Below, piece after piece: positions 7,943-15,498 of a stretch of 21,578 nt of DNA. Both the position numbers and the translations under genes were made by a program. This stretch comes from a virus. The first letter of the stretch is position 1; each line of letters begins with the position of its first letter. Below the pieces are notes generated by a model. It saw only the letters and a list, made by a program, of their open reading frames with translations. It did no database searches and was not told where the DNA came from. The stretch covers positions 1-21,578 of the IMG/VR virus record IMGVR_UViG_3300046750_000783; one strand, 5' to 3'.

Positions 7943-8025
7943 TATACGTATAACCGTAATACACCATCTCTTATATGGTGTCGATAAATAAATAAATCCC
8001 TATTACGGTTCCTAATAACCGTATT
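7943..8025 (+). promoter_or_regulatory. Structured gp21-gp22 gap with mutually exclusive inverted repeats
   Basis: The gap holds several perfect inverted repeats. ACACCAT (7961-7967) pairs with ATGGTGT (7975-7981) over a 7 nt loop. Directly outside it, AACCGTAAT (7952-7960) pairs with ATTACGGTT (8002-8010), giving a 16-bp stem interrupted by a 20 nt A/T-rich bulge. TACGGTT (8004-8010) can instead pair with AACCGTA (8017-8023) over a 6 nt loop. The two folds share the same arm. TATACGTATA (7943-7952) is a further palindrome. There is no U-run after either hairpin, so this is not a simple terminator. A control or RNA-processing element for the scaffold and capsid genes is inferred. Confidence 0.6.
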
Positions 8026-8048
8026 TCACAAATTTAAATTTTGCGATT

Positions 8049-9236
8049 ATGTCAAACAACAGAGATTTGCTCAAAGAAGCAATTGCTGATGCTAAAGCAG
8101 TAAAAGAAACTGCCATAGCAAACGCTAAAGCTGCTTTAGAAGAAGCATTTACTCCTCATTTGAAATCTATGTTAGCCGCTAAATTGGAAGAAATGGACAA
8201 AGACGAAGACATCGACGAAGGATACGATAAGTATGAAGAAGACGATATTAAGGCTGAAGAAGTTTCTGAAGAAGTAGAAGCAGTAGAAGAAAATGAAGAA
8301 GTAACTGAAGCTGAAGAAGTAGAAGAAGCTAAAAAAGAAGAGATTGACGAAGAAGAAATCAATCTTGACGAATTACTTGCAGAACTTAATGAAGACGAAA
8401 AGGTAACAGAATCTGAAGAAATCGAAGAAGCTAAAGAAGAAATTGACGAAGCTAAAGAAGAAATTGACGAAGCTAAGGAAGAAATCGACGAAGCAAAAGA
8501 TGATAAAGAAGATGTTAAAGAATCAGAAGAAATTGAAGAATCTGAAGAAATTGAAGAATCAGAAGAAGTAACTGAAGCCGAAGAGGACGAAGCCGAAGAA
8601 GGTGAAGCCGAAGAAGGTGAAGGTGAAATGGAAGAGGAAGAAATTGATTTAGAAGATATGTCTGAAGATGACCTTAAAGGCTTTATTGAGGATGTAATTA
8701 AGGACATGGTACAAGCTGGTGAATTAGAAGCTGGAGAAGAAATGGAAGTAGATGGCGAAGAGTCAGAAATGGATATGGATATCGAAGTTGAAGATGAAGC
8801 AGAAATACCAATGATGGAAGAAAAAAAGGAAGAAGTAGAAGAAGCTAAAAAAGAAGACAAAGAAAAAGTAGATGAAAGTGAAGAACTTACAACTGCATTA
8901 TCTGAAGTTGAGGAACTTAAACAAGAACTTAACGAAGTTAACTTATTAAACGCTAAATTACTTTATACTAATAAAATCTTCAAATCAAAGAATTTGTCTG
9001 AAGACAAAAAAGTTAAAGTGTTGAAAGCTTTTGATAAAGCTGAAACCGTAAAAGAAGCTAAAGTTATTTTTGAAACATTAAACGAAGGTTTAGTTTCAAA
9101 AACAGTAGCAAATGTAAGACCACAAGGTAGTGCATCAAAAGCAACTGGAACAATAACTGAAGCAAAACAGCCAATCGTTGAAAACGCTGCATTTGCACGT
9201 ATGCAACAATTAGCTGGAATTATAAAAGAAAATTAA
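8049..9236 (+). CDS. 22: Prohead scaffold/core protein (gp22-like)
   Basis: 395 residues, extremely acidic. This is the main internal scaffold that templates the prohead and is degraded by gp21 before packaging. The N-terminal helix (DLLKEAIADAKAVKE) is followed by Glu/Asp-rich coiled coil from about 48 to 280. That region includes three perfect EAKEEID heptads (127-147) and SEEIEE hexads (about 159-175). Residues 285-350 are a better-mixed helical region (VNLLNAKLLYTNKIFKSKNL) typical of marine gp22 proteins, and the C-terminus ends NAAFARMQQLAGIIKEN. It is longer than T4 gp22 (269), mainly through the repeats. LKE at 8-10 fits the protease rule. It sits 24 bp before gp23, probably on the same transcript. 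The Ser-rich antisense frame is a shadow of the GAA/GAC codons. Confidence 0.93.
   Translation: MSNNRDLLKEAIADAKAVKETAIANAKAALEEAFTPHLKSMLAAKLEEMDKDEDIDEGYDKYEEDDIKAEEVSEEVEAVEENEEVTEAEEVEEAKKEEIDEEEINLDELLAELNEDEKVTESEEIEEAKEEIDEAKEEIDEAKEEIDEAKDDKEDVKESEEIEESEEIEESEEVTEAEEDEAEEGEAEEGEGEMEEEEIDLEDMSEDDLKGFIEDVIKDMVQAGELEAGEEMEVDGEESEMDMDIEVEDEAEIPMMEEKKEEVEEAKKEDKEKVDESEELTTALSEVEELKQELNEVNLLNAKLLYTNKIFKSKNLSEDKKVKVLKAFDKAETVKEAKVIFETLNEGLVSKTVANVRPQGSASKATGTITEAKQPIVENAAFARMQQLAGIIKEN
8427..8489 (+). repeat. Three tandem 21-bp repeats inside gp22
   Basis: Three consecutive 21-bp units encode EAKEEID. The first two (8427-8447 and 8448-8468) are identical and the third differs by two silent T/A-to-C/G changes (AAG for AAA, ATC for ATT). 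A partial fourth unit follows. Seven-residue periodicity fits a coiled-coil heptad that grew by in-frame duplication. Confidence 0.85.
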
Positions 9237-9260
9237 TTTAACCCTATTAAAACTTAAAAA

Positions 9261-10871
9261 ATGAGTTTACAAACTTTATTAGAAAGTGCAAACCCATATC
9301 ACTCAGTACAGAGCGACGCTGCTCGATTAGCTGAAAAGTGGGAAAAAACAGGTTTGTTAGAAGGATTAAAAGGATCTCCTAAAAGTAACATGGGAATTAT
9401 CCTTGAAAATCAAGCTAAGCAACTTGTAGTAGAAAGTTCACAAACAGGTGGAGGTGCTGGATCTGCAGCAAACTTTACTGCTGGACAAGGTGAGCAATGG
9501 GCTGGTGTAGCTCTTCCGTTAGTACGTAAAGTATTCGGACAGATTGCAGCTCAAGAATTCGTATCAGTACAACCAATGAACCTACCTTCAGGTCTTGTAT
9601 TTTACCTAGATTTCCAATATGGATCTGCTAGAGCAGGACAAGCTGTAGATGGATCATTATATGGTACAGGTGAAGGATTTGCTTCAAATGACACTTCAGG
9701 TGGTCTTTTCGGAGCTGGTCGTTTCGGATACTCAATTAATAATGTAACAAAAGCAGGTGCTGCAGTTAATTCTGCACAAACAGCTTCTTGGTCTGACCTA
9801 GGATATGATTCTACATATAGTGCAACTACTGCATCTTTCCGTACAATCGAAATCCTTGATGGACAATTAGAAAACCTAGACAAAGAAGGTGTAAGAGCTT
9901 TCCAACTAAATGTTGATGGTGGTAATTCTTCAGTACAATTGTCTGCATTTACAAAAAGAAATGCGGCTGATAACGGTGTTGTATTTGTTGCCCCAGCAGC
10001 TGATGTAGATCAAGCTGTTGTAGATGTAGAGTACGCTTTACAACCAACTGACCAACATAGAGGTGATTTCGAAGATGGTGCTACTGGATTATCTCCAAAA
10101 GCCGGAACAATTCAAATCCCAGAAATTAACGTACAGATGAAATCATCTGCTATTGTAGCTAAAACACGTAAGTTAAAAGCTGTATGGACTCCTGAGTTCG
10201 CACAAGACTTGAATGCCTACCACGCTTTAGATGCTGAAGCAGAATTAACATCTATCTTAAGTGAGTATATTTCATTAGAAATTGACTTAGAGATCTTAGA
10301 TATGTTAATTGAAAATGCTTCTGCTGGTACTGAAGTATGGTCTGCTGTAAATAACAGACGTCTAGACGAGGCAGGTGAATTCCAGAATGATCTTGGATTC
10401 TATAACAGCCAAGGACAATGGTTCCAAACATTAGGAACTAAAATCCAGAAATTATCTAACGTTATCCACCAGAAAACTCTTAGAGGTGGTGCTAACTTTA
10501 TGGTTCTTTCTCCAGCTGTATCTACAATTATCGAGTCAATTCCAGGATTTGGATCTGACGTAGATGGTGATGTAGAAAAGTCATCTTATGCATTCGGTGT
10601 ACAAAAGATCGGTGCTTTAGGTGGTGGTAAGATCAAAGTTTACAAAAACCCTTACATGACTGAAAACCAAATCTTATTAGGATTTAGAGGAACTCAGTTC
10701 TTAGAAAGTGGTGCTGTATTTGCTCCTTACATTCCATTAATCATGACTCCATTAGTATATGATCCAGATTCATTTACACCACGTAAAGGTCTCTTGACTA
10801 GATATGCTAAGAAAATGGTACGTCCTGAATTCTATGGTAAAATCCAAGTTAATGGTTTAAATAGCATATAG
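9261..10871 (+). CDS. 23: Major capsid protein (gp23-like, HK97 fold)
   Basis: 536 residues, close to T4 gp23 (521). It builds the head shell. T4-type landmarks: the N-terminal region with KWEKTGLLEGL (26-36) and IILENQAKQ (46-54), then the mature start region (AANFTAGQ) and the conserved FVSVQPMNLPSGLVFYLDFQYG run. Further on are TRKLKAVWTPEFAQDLNAYH and the C-terminal VRPEFYGKIQV. T4 gp23 loses 65 N-terminal residues to gp21; here the aligned region offers LVVE/S at 58-59, with ILE at 47-49 as an alternative. Codon use is less A/T-biased than in the flanking genes (more C-ending codons), as expected for the most abundant protein. An intrinsic terminator follows. No consensus promoter precedes it, so it is probably co-transcribed with gp22. 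Confidence 0.97.
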   Translation: MSLQTLLESANPYHSVQSDAARLAEKWEKTGLLEGLKGSPKSNMGIILENQAKQLVVESSQTGGGAGSAANFTAGQGEQWAGVALPLVRKVFGQIAAQEFVSVQPMNLPSGLVFYLDFQYGSARAGQAVDGSLYGTGEGFASNDTSGGLFGAGRFGYSINNVTKAGAAVNSAQTASWSDLGYDSTYSATTASFRTIEILDGQLENLDKEGVRAFQLNVDGGNSSVQLSAFTKRNAADNGVVFVAPAADVDQAVVDVEYALQPTDQHRGDFEDGATGLSPKAGTIQIPEINVQMKSSAIVAKTRKLKAVWTPEFAQDLNAYHALDAEAELTSILSEYISLEIDLEILDMLIENASAGTEVWSAVNNRRLDEAGEFQNDLGFYNSQGQWFQTLGTKIQKLSNVIHQKTLRGGANFMVLSPAVSTIIESIPGFGSDVDGDVEKSSYAFGVQKIGALGGGKIKVYKNPYMTENQILLGFRGTQFLESGAVFAPYIPLIMTPLVYDPDSFTPRKGLLTRYAKKMVRPEFYGKIQVNGLNSI

Positions 10872-10899
10872 TAGATATTTAACTAATACTTAATAAATT

Positions 10900-10925
10900 A
10901 ACCCGGCCTTGTGCCGGGTTTTTTT
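10900..10925 (+). terminator. Intrinsic terminator after gp23
   Basis: A perfect 8-bp GC-rich stem, AACCCGGC (10900-10907) with GCCGGGTT (10913-10920), has a CTTGT loop. It runs straight into a T tract (10919-10925). It ends the capsid transcript 29 bp after the gp23 stop and 10 bp before the next promoter element. Confidence 0.93.
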
Positions 10926-10934
10926 ATCTCTTTC

Positions 10935-10944
10935 ATATTTATAA
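10935..10944 (+). promoter_or_regulatory. T4-late-like promoter ATATTTATAA after the gp23 terminator
   Basis: An exact ATATTTATAA begins 10 bp after the terminator T tract. Its last base is 13 nt before the ATG of the small hydrophobic ORF at 10958 and 123 nt before PhoH. The 13 nt spacing matches that at gp13, which argues that the small ORF is translated. Confidence 0.72.
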
Positions 10945-10957
10945 CTAACAACACGTT

Positions 10958-11206
10958 ATGGGTACTATACTTATCTCATTATATCATTATATTAAATTAT
11001 ACCCGTTTATTAACGTAATTTTACTGTTTCCATTAATTATTTGTATAACCCCTAAATTAAGAAGTCTATGGCGTCAAAACCACATACTGACGACGTTTAT
11101 CGTCCGAAGAGAATTCCAAAAAACCCAATTAAGTTCAAACTCCAACTTAATGCCGAACAAAAAGAAGCGAAAGCAGTTATACTTGAAAACACAATTACTT
11201 TATTAG
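10958..11206 (+). CDS. Small hydrophobic ORF overlapping phoH (possible membrane or leader peptide)
   Basis: 82 residues, overlapping the 5' end of phoH by 139 bp in a different frame. Residues 1-35 are hydrophobic, with a likely membrane helix at about 17-32 followed by basic residues. The remainder lies wholly in the phoH overlap and is probably shaped by the phoH frame. In favour: the ATG is 13 nt after a late-type promoter, the standard spacing here, whereas phoH alone would have an unusually long leader. Against: no family is recognisable, and the C-terminal half is of low-information composition. It may be a small membrane protein or a leader whose translation affects phoH. It could also be spurious. 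Confidence 0.35.
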   Translation: MGTILISLYHYIKLYPFINVILLFPLIICITPKLRSLWRQNHILTTFIVRREFQKTQLSSNSNLMPNKKKRKQLYLKTQLLY

Positions 11207-11805
11207 CTGGTGGAGCTGGAAGTGGAAAAACACTTTTAGCATGTAATGTAGCATTAGATGGTTTATTAAGAAGACAATATGATAAAATTATAATAACTAG
11301 ACCTACTGTGTCGAAAGAAGAAATAGGATTTCTACCAGGGGATTTAAGAGAAAAAATGGATCCTTGGGTTCAACCAATCTATCAAAACTTTTACCAATTA
11401 TATGATAAGGTTAAAATCGAAAAACTTATTGAAGATGGTAAAATAGAAATTGTGCCTGTGTCATTTATGAGAGGTAGAACGTTTTTAGATTCAATGATTA
11501 TCGTTGATGAAGCCCAAAATGTTACTCATGAACAAATGGAAATGATTACTTCACGTATAGGTTTAAGAAGTAAAATGATGATATGTGGTGATGCCCACCA
11601 AACAGATTTAAAAAAGAAATCAGATTCTGGTTTTAAATTTTTATATACAGCGGCAAGAAAAATTAAAAATTTAGAATCTATTACATTACAGACAAACCAT
11701 AGAGATTCTATTGTAGAAGATTTAATAAAATATTATCAAGAAGCAATTGAAAAAGGTATATCAATAACAACATCAGGTTCTTACACTTATAATAATAAAA
11801 ATTAA
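11068..11805 (+). CDS. phoH: PhoH-like P-loop ATPase
   Basis: 245 residues, a single PhoH domain resembling the motor half of SF1 helicases. Walker A GGAGSGKT at 48-55, ITRPTVSKEEIGFLPGD at 76-92, VSFMRGRTF at 131-139, Walker B MIIVDEAQN at 143-151, and sensor-like MICGDAHQTD at 171-180. All hallmark motifs are intact and the length is usual for phage PhoH. The family is common in marine phages, and in bacteria it was first linked to phosphate starvation. Its action is unsettled, with RNA metabolism often proposed. An in-frame stop at 11053 sets the earliest start, so the ATG at 11068 is chosen. No phosphate-regulation box is visible. Its place between the capsid and neck genes, behind a late-type promoter, suggests late expression. 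Confidence 0.95.
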   Translation: MASKPHTDDVYRPKRIPKNPIKFKLQLNAEQKEAKAVILENTITLLAGGAGSGKTLLACNVALDGLLRRQYDKIIITRPTVSKEEIGFLPGDLREKMDPWVQPIYQNFYQLYDKVKIEKLIEDGKIEIVPVSFMRGRTFLDSMIIVDEAQNVTHEQMEMITSRIGLRSKMMICGDAHQTDLKKKSDSGFKFLYTAARKIKNLESITLQTNHRDSIVEDLIKYYQEAIEKGISITTSGSYTYNNKN

Positions 11806-11809
11806 CTTA

Positions 11810-11819
11810 ATATTTATAA
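11810..11819 (+). promoter_or_regulatory. T4-late-like promoter ATATTTATAA before gp13
   Basis: An exact ATATTTATAA continues as ATAAAA, so the full TATAAATA is present. It ends 13 nt before the ATG at 11833 and should drive the neck gene cluster. As no further consensus copy lies in a gap until 18060, it may also drive the sugar island. Confidence 0.75.
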
Positions 11820-11832
11820 ATAAAAATATATT

Positions 11833-12975
11833 ATGAATGTACCAATTTATAATGGTAGTCCTAGTTGGTCCGCAGGTTTAACACCTTTTGGGTTTTATGA
11901 TAGTGAACTTGATTTTCAAACAGATGCTGTTAAAGTAGCAAAATTTTGTGCTCAACGTTTAGGGTACCCTTTAACTGATGTAGAACTTCAAGATATGAGT
12001 TTCTTCACAGCATTTGAAGAAGCAGTTACTATTTATGGCAATGAATTGTATGCCCATATTATTAGGGATAATCAATTATCTCTAGAAGGATTATCAACTG
12101 GTAGTAATTTAAATACAAGTATAGTAACACCTAATTTTGAACCCATCGTTAAGTTAACAGAACAATACGGTGCCGAAGCAGGGAGTGGGGGAAATGTACC
12201 ACACTATACAGGTTCATTTGTAATGACTGGAAGCCAACAAGATTATGATTTAGCTCAATGGGCAACAGACCAAGGTATAACTAGTAGTATTGAAATTAAA
12301 AAAGTATTTTATCAATCATCTCCTGCAATTACAAGATATTATGATCCTTATGTAGGAACAGGATTTGGATCCCAAAATATGTTTGATAGTTTTGGGTTTG
12401 GTGGTATGAGTCCGGCTATTAATTTTTTAATGATGCCCTTAAATTTTGATTTAGCTGCAATTCAAGCAATTGAACTAAATGATCAAATACGTAGATCTCA
12501 GTATAGCTTTGAATTAAAAAATAATAAATTAAGAATATTCCCAATACCATCAACTGGTGGGGGAAATTATTGGTTTGAGTATATTTTAAGAGAAGAAAGA
12601 ATCCAAGGTAGTGTTTCAAATACACCTGGAAATGTTACTAATGTATCAAATACCCCTTATACTAATCCCACATATGCAAGTATTAATTCTGTGGGGCGCC
12701 AATGGATATTTGAGTATACTTTAGCATTAGCTAAAGAGATGTTAGGATATGTAAGAGGAAAATATAGTAGTATCCCAATTCCAAATGCTGACGTAACACT
12801 AAATCAATCAGATTTAATTTCAGCGGCAACAACGGAAAAAGCAGCTTTAGTAGAAAAATTAAGAGGATATTTTGATCAAACTTCCCGTAAATCGTTATTA
12901 GAACGAAGAGCACAAGAAACTGAATTTAAACAAACGGAACTTCAACAAGTACCGTATACAATTTATATAGGATAA
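11833..12975 (+). CDS. 13: Neck protein, gp13-like
   Basis: 380 residues (T4 gp13 has 309). In T4, gp13 and gp14 complete the filled head and join it to the tail. The FCAQRLGYPLTDVELQDMSFFTAFEEAVTIYGN stretch (about 38-71) resembles the marine T4-type gp13 pattern, in which a helical unit names a predicted bundle (LG-P-V-VE-T/D) ahead of a long helix. The C-terminal half contains FEYILREER and a helical tail that ends in KQTELQQVPYTIYIG. The middle has a Gly/Phe/Met-rich insertion (about 180-220). The assignment also rests on order: the next two genes look like gp14 and gp15, as in T4. It has its own late-type promoter. I am sure it is a connector or neck gene, less sure of exact gp13 orthology. 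Confidence 0.75.
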   Translation: MNVPIYNGSPSWSAGLTPFGFYDSELDFQTDAVKVAKFCAQRLGYPLTDVELQDMSFFTAFEEAVTIYGNELYAHIIRDNQLSLEGLSTGSNLNTSIVTPNFEPIVKLTEQYGAEAGSGGNVPHYTGSFVMTGSQQDYDLAQWATDQGITSSIEIKKVFYQSSPAITRYYDPYVGTGFGSQNMFDSFGFGGMSPAINFLMMPLNFDLAAIQAIELNDQIRRSQYSFELKNNKLRIFPIPSTGGGNYWFEYILREERIQGSVSNTPGNVTNVSNTPYTNPTYASINSVGRQWIFEYTLALAKEMLGYVRGKYSSIPIPNADVTLNQSDLISAATTEKAALVEKLRGYFDQTSRKSLLERRAQETEFKQTELQQVPYTIYIG

Positions 12976-12976
12976 T

Positions 12977-13507
12977 ATGGCAATGTTTGGTCGCTTACGT
13001 GATGTAAGTTTAATAAGGGGATTAAATAGAGAATTACTACATGATGTTGTAACCCAACAAGCAGCTATTTATAAATTTAAACTAGAAGAAACTGGTGTAA
13101 ACATTTATGGTGAAGCTGCAGGGGAAAAATATTATGATGGTCCTTTTTTATTTAATTGTTTAATTAATAGAGAAGATCAATCATATAGTGATGTAGATGA
13201 AGGAGTAGGATTTAACCAAGGAATTGAGTTTGCATTTATTAGACAAGATTTAGTGGATGCTAATGTAGTACCCGAAGTAGGAGATATAGTTTTATATCAA
13301 AATAATTATTATGGAGTAAACTCCACAGTATCTAATCAATATTTTGTAGGTAAAAACCCATCATACCCTAATAATAGCTCTGATGGGTCAGAAAACCCCT
13401 TAAACCCTGGATTAGAAGATTTTGGTTCTAATTTATCTATTATAATTAAAACGTATAAAATCGCTAACGATAAAGTAGCTATTTCACCCTATAAAGAAAG
13501 ATTTTAA
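12977..13507 (+). CDS. 14: Neck protein, gp14-like (short)
   Basis: 176 residues against 256 in T4, so this is a reduced version. The pattern of a central EFAFIRQDLVDANVVPEVGDIVLYQNNYYGV stretch (about 88-117) matches gp14-type proteins, where a strand with Arg is followed by P-x-x-GD-I/L-Y-x-x-N. The protein is beta-rich, with no membrane segment. In T4 gp14 sits in the neck under the portal and gp13. It follows gp13 by 1 bp and its stop overlaps the next start (TAATG), so these genes are translated as a unit. Family assignment is by motif and order; residues beyond the central motif are not clearly alignable by eye. Confidence 0.68.
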   Translation: MAMFGRLRDVSLIRGLNRELLHDVVTQQAAIYKFKLEETGVNIYGEAAGEKYYDGPFLFNCLINREDQSYSDVDEGVGFNQGIEFAFIRQDLVDANVVPEVGDIVLYQNNYYGVNSTVSNQYFVGKNPSYPNNSSDGSENPLNPGLEDFGSNLSIIIKTYKIANDKVAISPYKERF

Positions 13508-14385
13508 TGCCTAATTTTAAACCATATCCAAAAAAACAAGTAGAGATTAGTAAAGGATTGCAAACAGCATTCGATACTAAAAGGGGAAATCCTAATAAAG
13601 AAATAAACCCTAATAAATCCCAAACGGGAATTGAGTTTAATAGATCAACTAAAATAAGTCAAAAAGGTGAAACATCAAAAACTTATTCTGTAGGTATTAA
13701 GGATATTGATGAAGCTGTTTTTTATTACTTTAATAATGTAATTCAACCTTTTGTATTCCAAAATGGAGAAAGAAGAGCAGTACCCATAATATATGGTAAT
13801 CCTGAAAGGTGGAAATCATATCAAAGAGATGGTTATTATAGAGATAAAGGTGGGTCTGTAATGTTACCTATTATAGTGATTAAAAGGGATACTATTGCAA
13901 AAGATAGAAGTACATACAATAAATTAGATTCTAATTCCCCTAATTTATATGGTACCTTCCAAAAAGGTTTCAACCCAAAAAACACATATAATAATTTTAA
14001 TTTACTAAATAATAGAGTTCCTACTAAACAATTTAATACTGTAGTAGTTCCTGATTATCTAGATATTACATATAGTTGTATTGTCCAAACTTATTATATG
14101 GAACAATTAAACAAAATAATTGAATCAGTAGAATACGCTTCAGATTCATATTGGGGTAATCCTGAAAGATTTAAATTTAATGCTAGAGTAAATTCCTTCT
14201 CTACTGCTGCTGAAATTACAGCAGGTCAGGATAGATTAGTTAAAAGTAATTTTGATATTAACCTAAGGGGTTATATCGTACCGGATGTAATGCAAAAAGA
14301 TTTAAATGCAATTAAAAAATTAAATTCTAAATCTAAAATTAACATAACAACAGAAACAACTGGGAATATTAATGATATTCCGTGA
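13507..14385 (+). CDS. 15: Tail sheath terminator/stabiliser, gp15-like
   Basis: 292 residues (T4 gp15 has 272). In T4 gp15 forms a hexameric ring that caps the finished tail and meets the neck. Recognisable pattern in order: a leading strand (DEAVFYYFNNVIQPFVFQ), RAVPIIYGNPERWKSY (T4-type VPLAYGPKEK equivalent), a LPIIVIKRDTI strand (PRM-FEI equivalent), and VVPDYLDITYSCIVQTYYMEQLNKIIESV. The last corresponds to the PYD-x-F-L-I-x-T-K--E-x-x-x-I-Q-I segment of gp15. Residues 1-50 are basic and polar. It closes the 13-14-15 block, and 33 bp of unremarkable AT-rich sequence separates it from the sugar genes. In T4 the genes 16-19 would follow here. Confidence 0.78.
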   Translation: MPNFKPYPKKQVEISKGLQTAFDTKRGNPNKEINPNKSQTGIEFNRSTKISQKGETSKTYSVGIKDIDEAVFYYFNNVIQPFVFQNGERRAVPIIYGNPERWKSYQRDGYYRDKGGSVMLPIIVIKRDTIAKDRSTYNKLDSNSPNLYGTFQKGFNPKNTYNNFNLLNNRVPTKQFNTVVVPDYLDITYSCIVQTYYMEQLNKIIESVEYASDSYWGNPERFKFNARVNSFSTAAEITAGQDRLVKSNFDINLRGYIVPDVMQKDLNAIKKLNSKSKINITTETTGNINDIP

Positions 14386-14418
14386 TAAATTAAATTAAGG
14401 TTTTTATATTACGACACA

Positions 14419-15498
14419 ATGAAAGTTTTATTTTTAGCACCACATCTAAGTACAGGAGGAATGCCTGCTTTTTTATTAAAAAGAATCCAATCCCTTAAAG
14501 AATATTCTGATATAGAAATTTATGTAGCAGAATGGAGTATTTATAGTTTAACTTATGTAGTACAAAGAGACCAAATTAAAAATTTAGTAGGAGATAACTT
14601 TATTTCATTTGAAGGAAAAGAAGAATTACAAAAAAACATTGTTAAATATTGCTATGATAAAAACATAGATATAATTCATATAGAAGAATCCCCAGAAGGG
14701 TTTGATTCATTCAATTCATTTCCCGAATATATTCAAGAAGATTTATACAATAAAAAACACCCATGGAAAATAATAGAAAGCCCCCATGGTATGTGGTTTG
14801 ACCCTTCAAAAAACAAAAAGTTTTTACCACATGGGTTTGCTTGTGTAACATTTGAACATGCAAATAAAACATATAAATTCCCAGATGTTAAAACTACTTT
14901 AATTCCATTTCCAATAGATATATCAATCCAATCAAATAAAACTAGAGAAGAAATTTTAGAAAACCATGGATATTTAACTAAAGGAGAATTTCATATATTA
15001 AATGTGGGGTTATGGACAAGGGGTAAAAACCAATCTTATGCCGTAGATATAGCTAAAAAATTGTATGATAAATATGGTTTTACTTATATATTCCATTTTA
15101 TAGGTAATCAAGCCCCTAATTTTAAAAATTATTGGGAACCTGTAGTAAAAGATTTAACTCCAAATATTAAAATATGGGGTGAAAGAACTGATACAGATAA
15201 ATTTTACAAAATGTCAGATTTAATGTTATTTACTTCTACTTGGGAATGTAACCCTATAGTATTAAAAGAAGCTATTTCAAATAATATTAAAATAATGGCT
15301 AATAATTTAGATCACTATGGTGATGAATATTTGCAGTATATAACTCCTTTAACTAAAAATATAACCCAAGATACAAATAAATTAATAGATGTTATCCATT
15401 CCCAAAATAAGTATGATCCCTATATTATTAACGATGTTAGGAATTTTGCTTTGCAACATTTAGATTTTTATAAAAAATTAATTGATGGAAAAAAATAA
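14419..15498 (+). CDS. Glycosyltransferase, GT-B fold, GT4-like
   Basis: 359 residues. The N-terminal Rossmann domain opens MKVLFLAPHLSTGGMPAFLL, with the Gly-rich loop (13-15) usual for the acceptor side. The C-terminal nucleotide-sugar domain has LNVGLWTRGKNQ (194-205), where the basic residues contact the donor phosphate, FHFIGN (225-230) and IWGERTDTDKFYKMSDLMLFTS. It then has the EX7E motif with Glu276 and Glu284 in STWECNPIVLKEAIS. These are hallmarks of family GT4 retaining glycosyltransferases. Donor and acceptor cannot be read from sequence. Context with a heptosyltransferase and ADP-heptose enzymes suggests it extends a glycan on the same acceptor. It overlaps the next gene by 14 bp. 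Host-surface modification is an alternative role. Confidence 0.88.
   Translation: MKVLFLAPHLSTGGMPAFLLKRIQSLKEYSDIEIYVAEWSIYSLTYVVQRDQIKNLVGDNFISFEGKEELQKNIVKYCYDKNIDIIHIEESPEGFDSFNSFPEYIQEDLYNKKHPWKIIESPHGMWFDPSKNKKFLPHGFACVTFEHANKTYKFPDVKTTLIPFPIDISIQSNKTREEILENHGYLTKGEFHILNVGLWTRGKNQSYAVDIAKKLYDKYGFTYIFHFIGNQAPNFKNYWEPVVKDLTPNIKIWGERTDTDKFYKMSDLMLFTSTWECNPIVLKEAISNNIKIMANNLDHYGDEYLQYITPLTKNITQDTNKLIDVIHSQNKYDPYIINDVRNFALQHLDFYKKLIDGKK

Noticed and set aside
8156-8860. Long antisense frame of 234 codons, extremely Ser-rich
   Set aside because: It is the mirror of GAA/GAC/GAT-rich codons in the gp22 repeat region. The composition is an artefact and there is no start context.
9602-9883. Antisense frame of 93 codons within gp23
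   Set aside because: It is a shadow of the conserved capsid coding sequence.
13066-13074. TATTTATAA inside the gp14-like gene, and again at 17852-17860 inside the sugar kinase
   Set aside because: Both are preceded by C rather than A, are inside coding sequence and lie far from any start codon; chance matches in AT-rich DNA.
14400-14412. Possible degenerate promoter before the GT4 gene
   Set aside because: TTTTTATATTA departs from ATATTTATAA at several positions. The gene can be read from the gp13 promoter.
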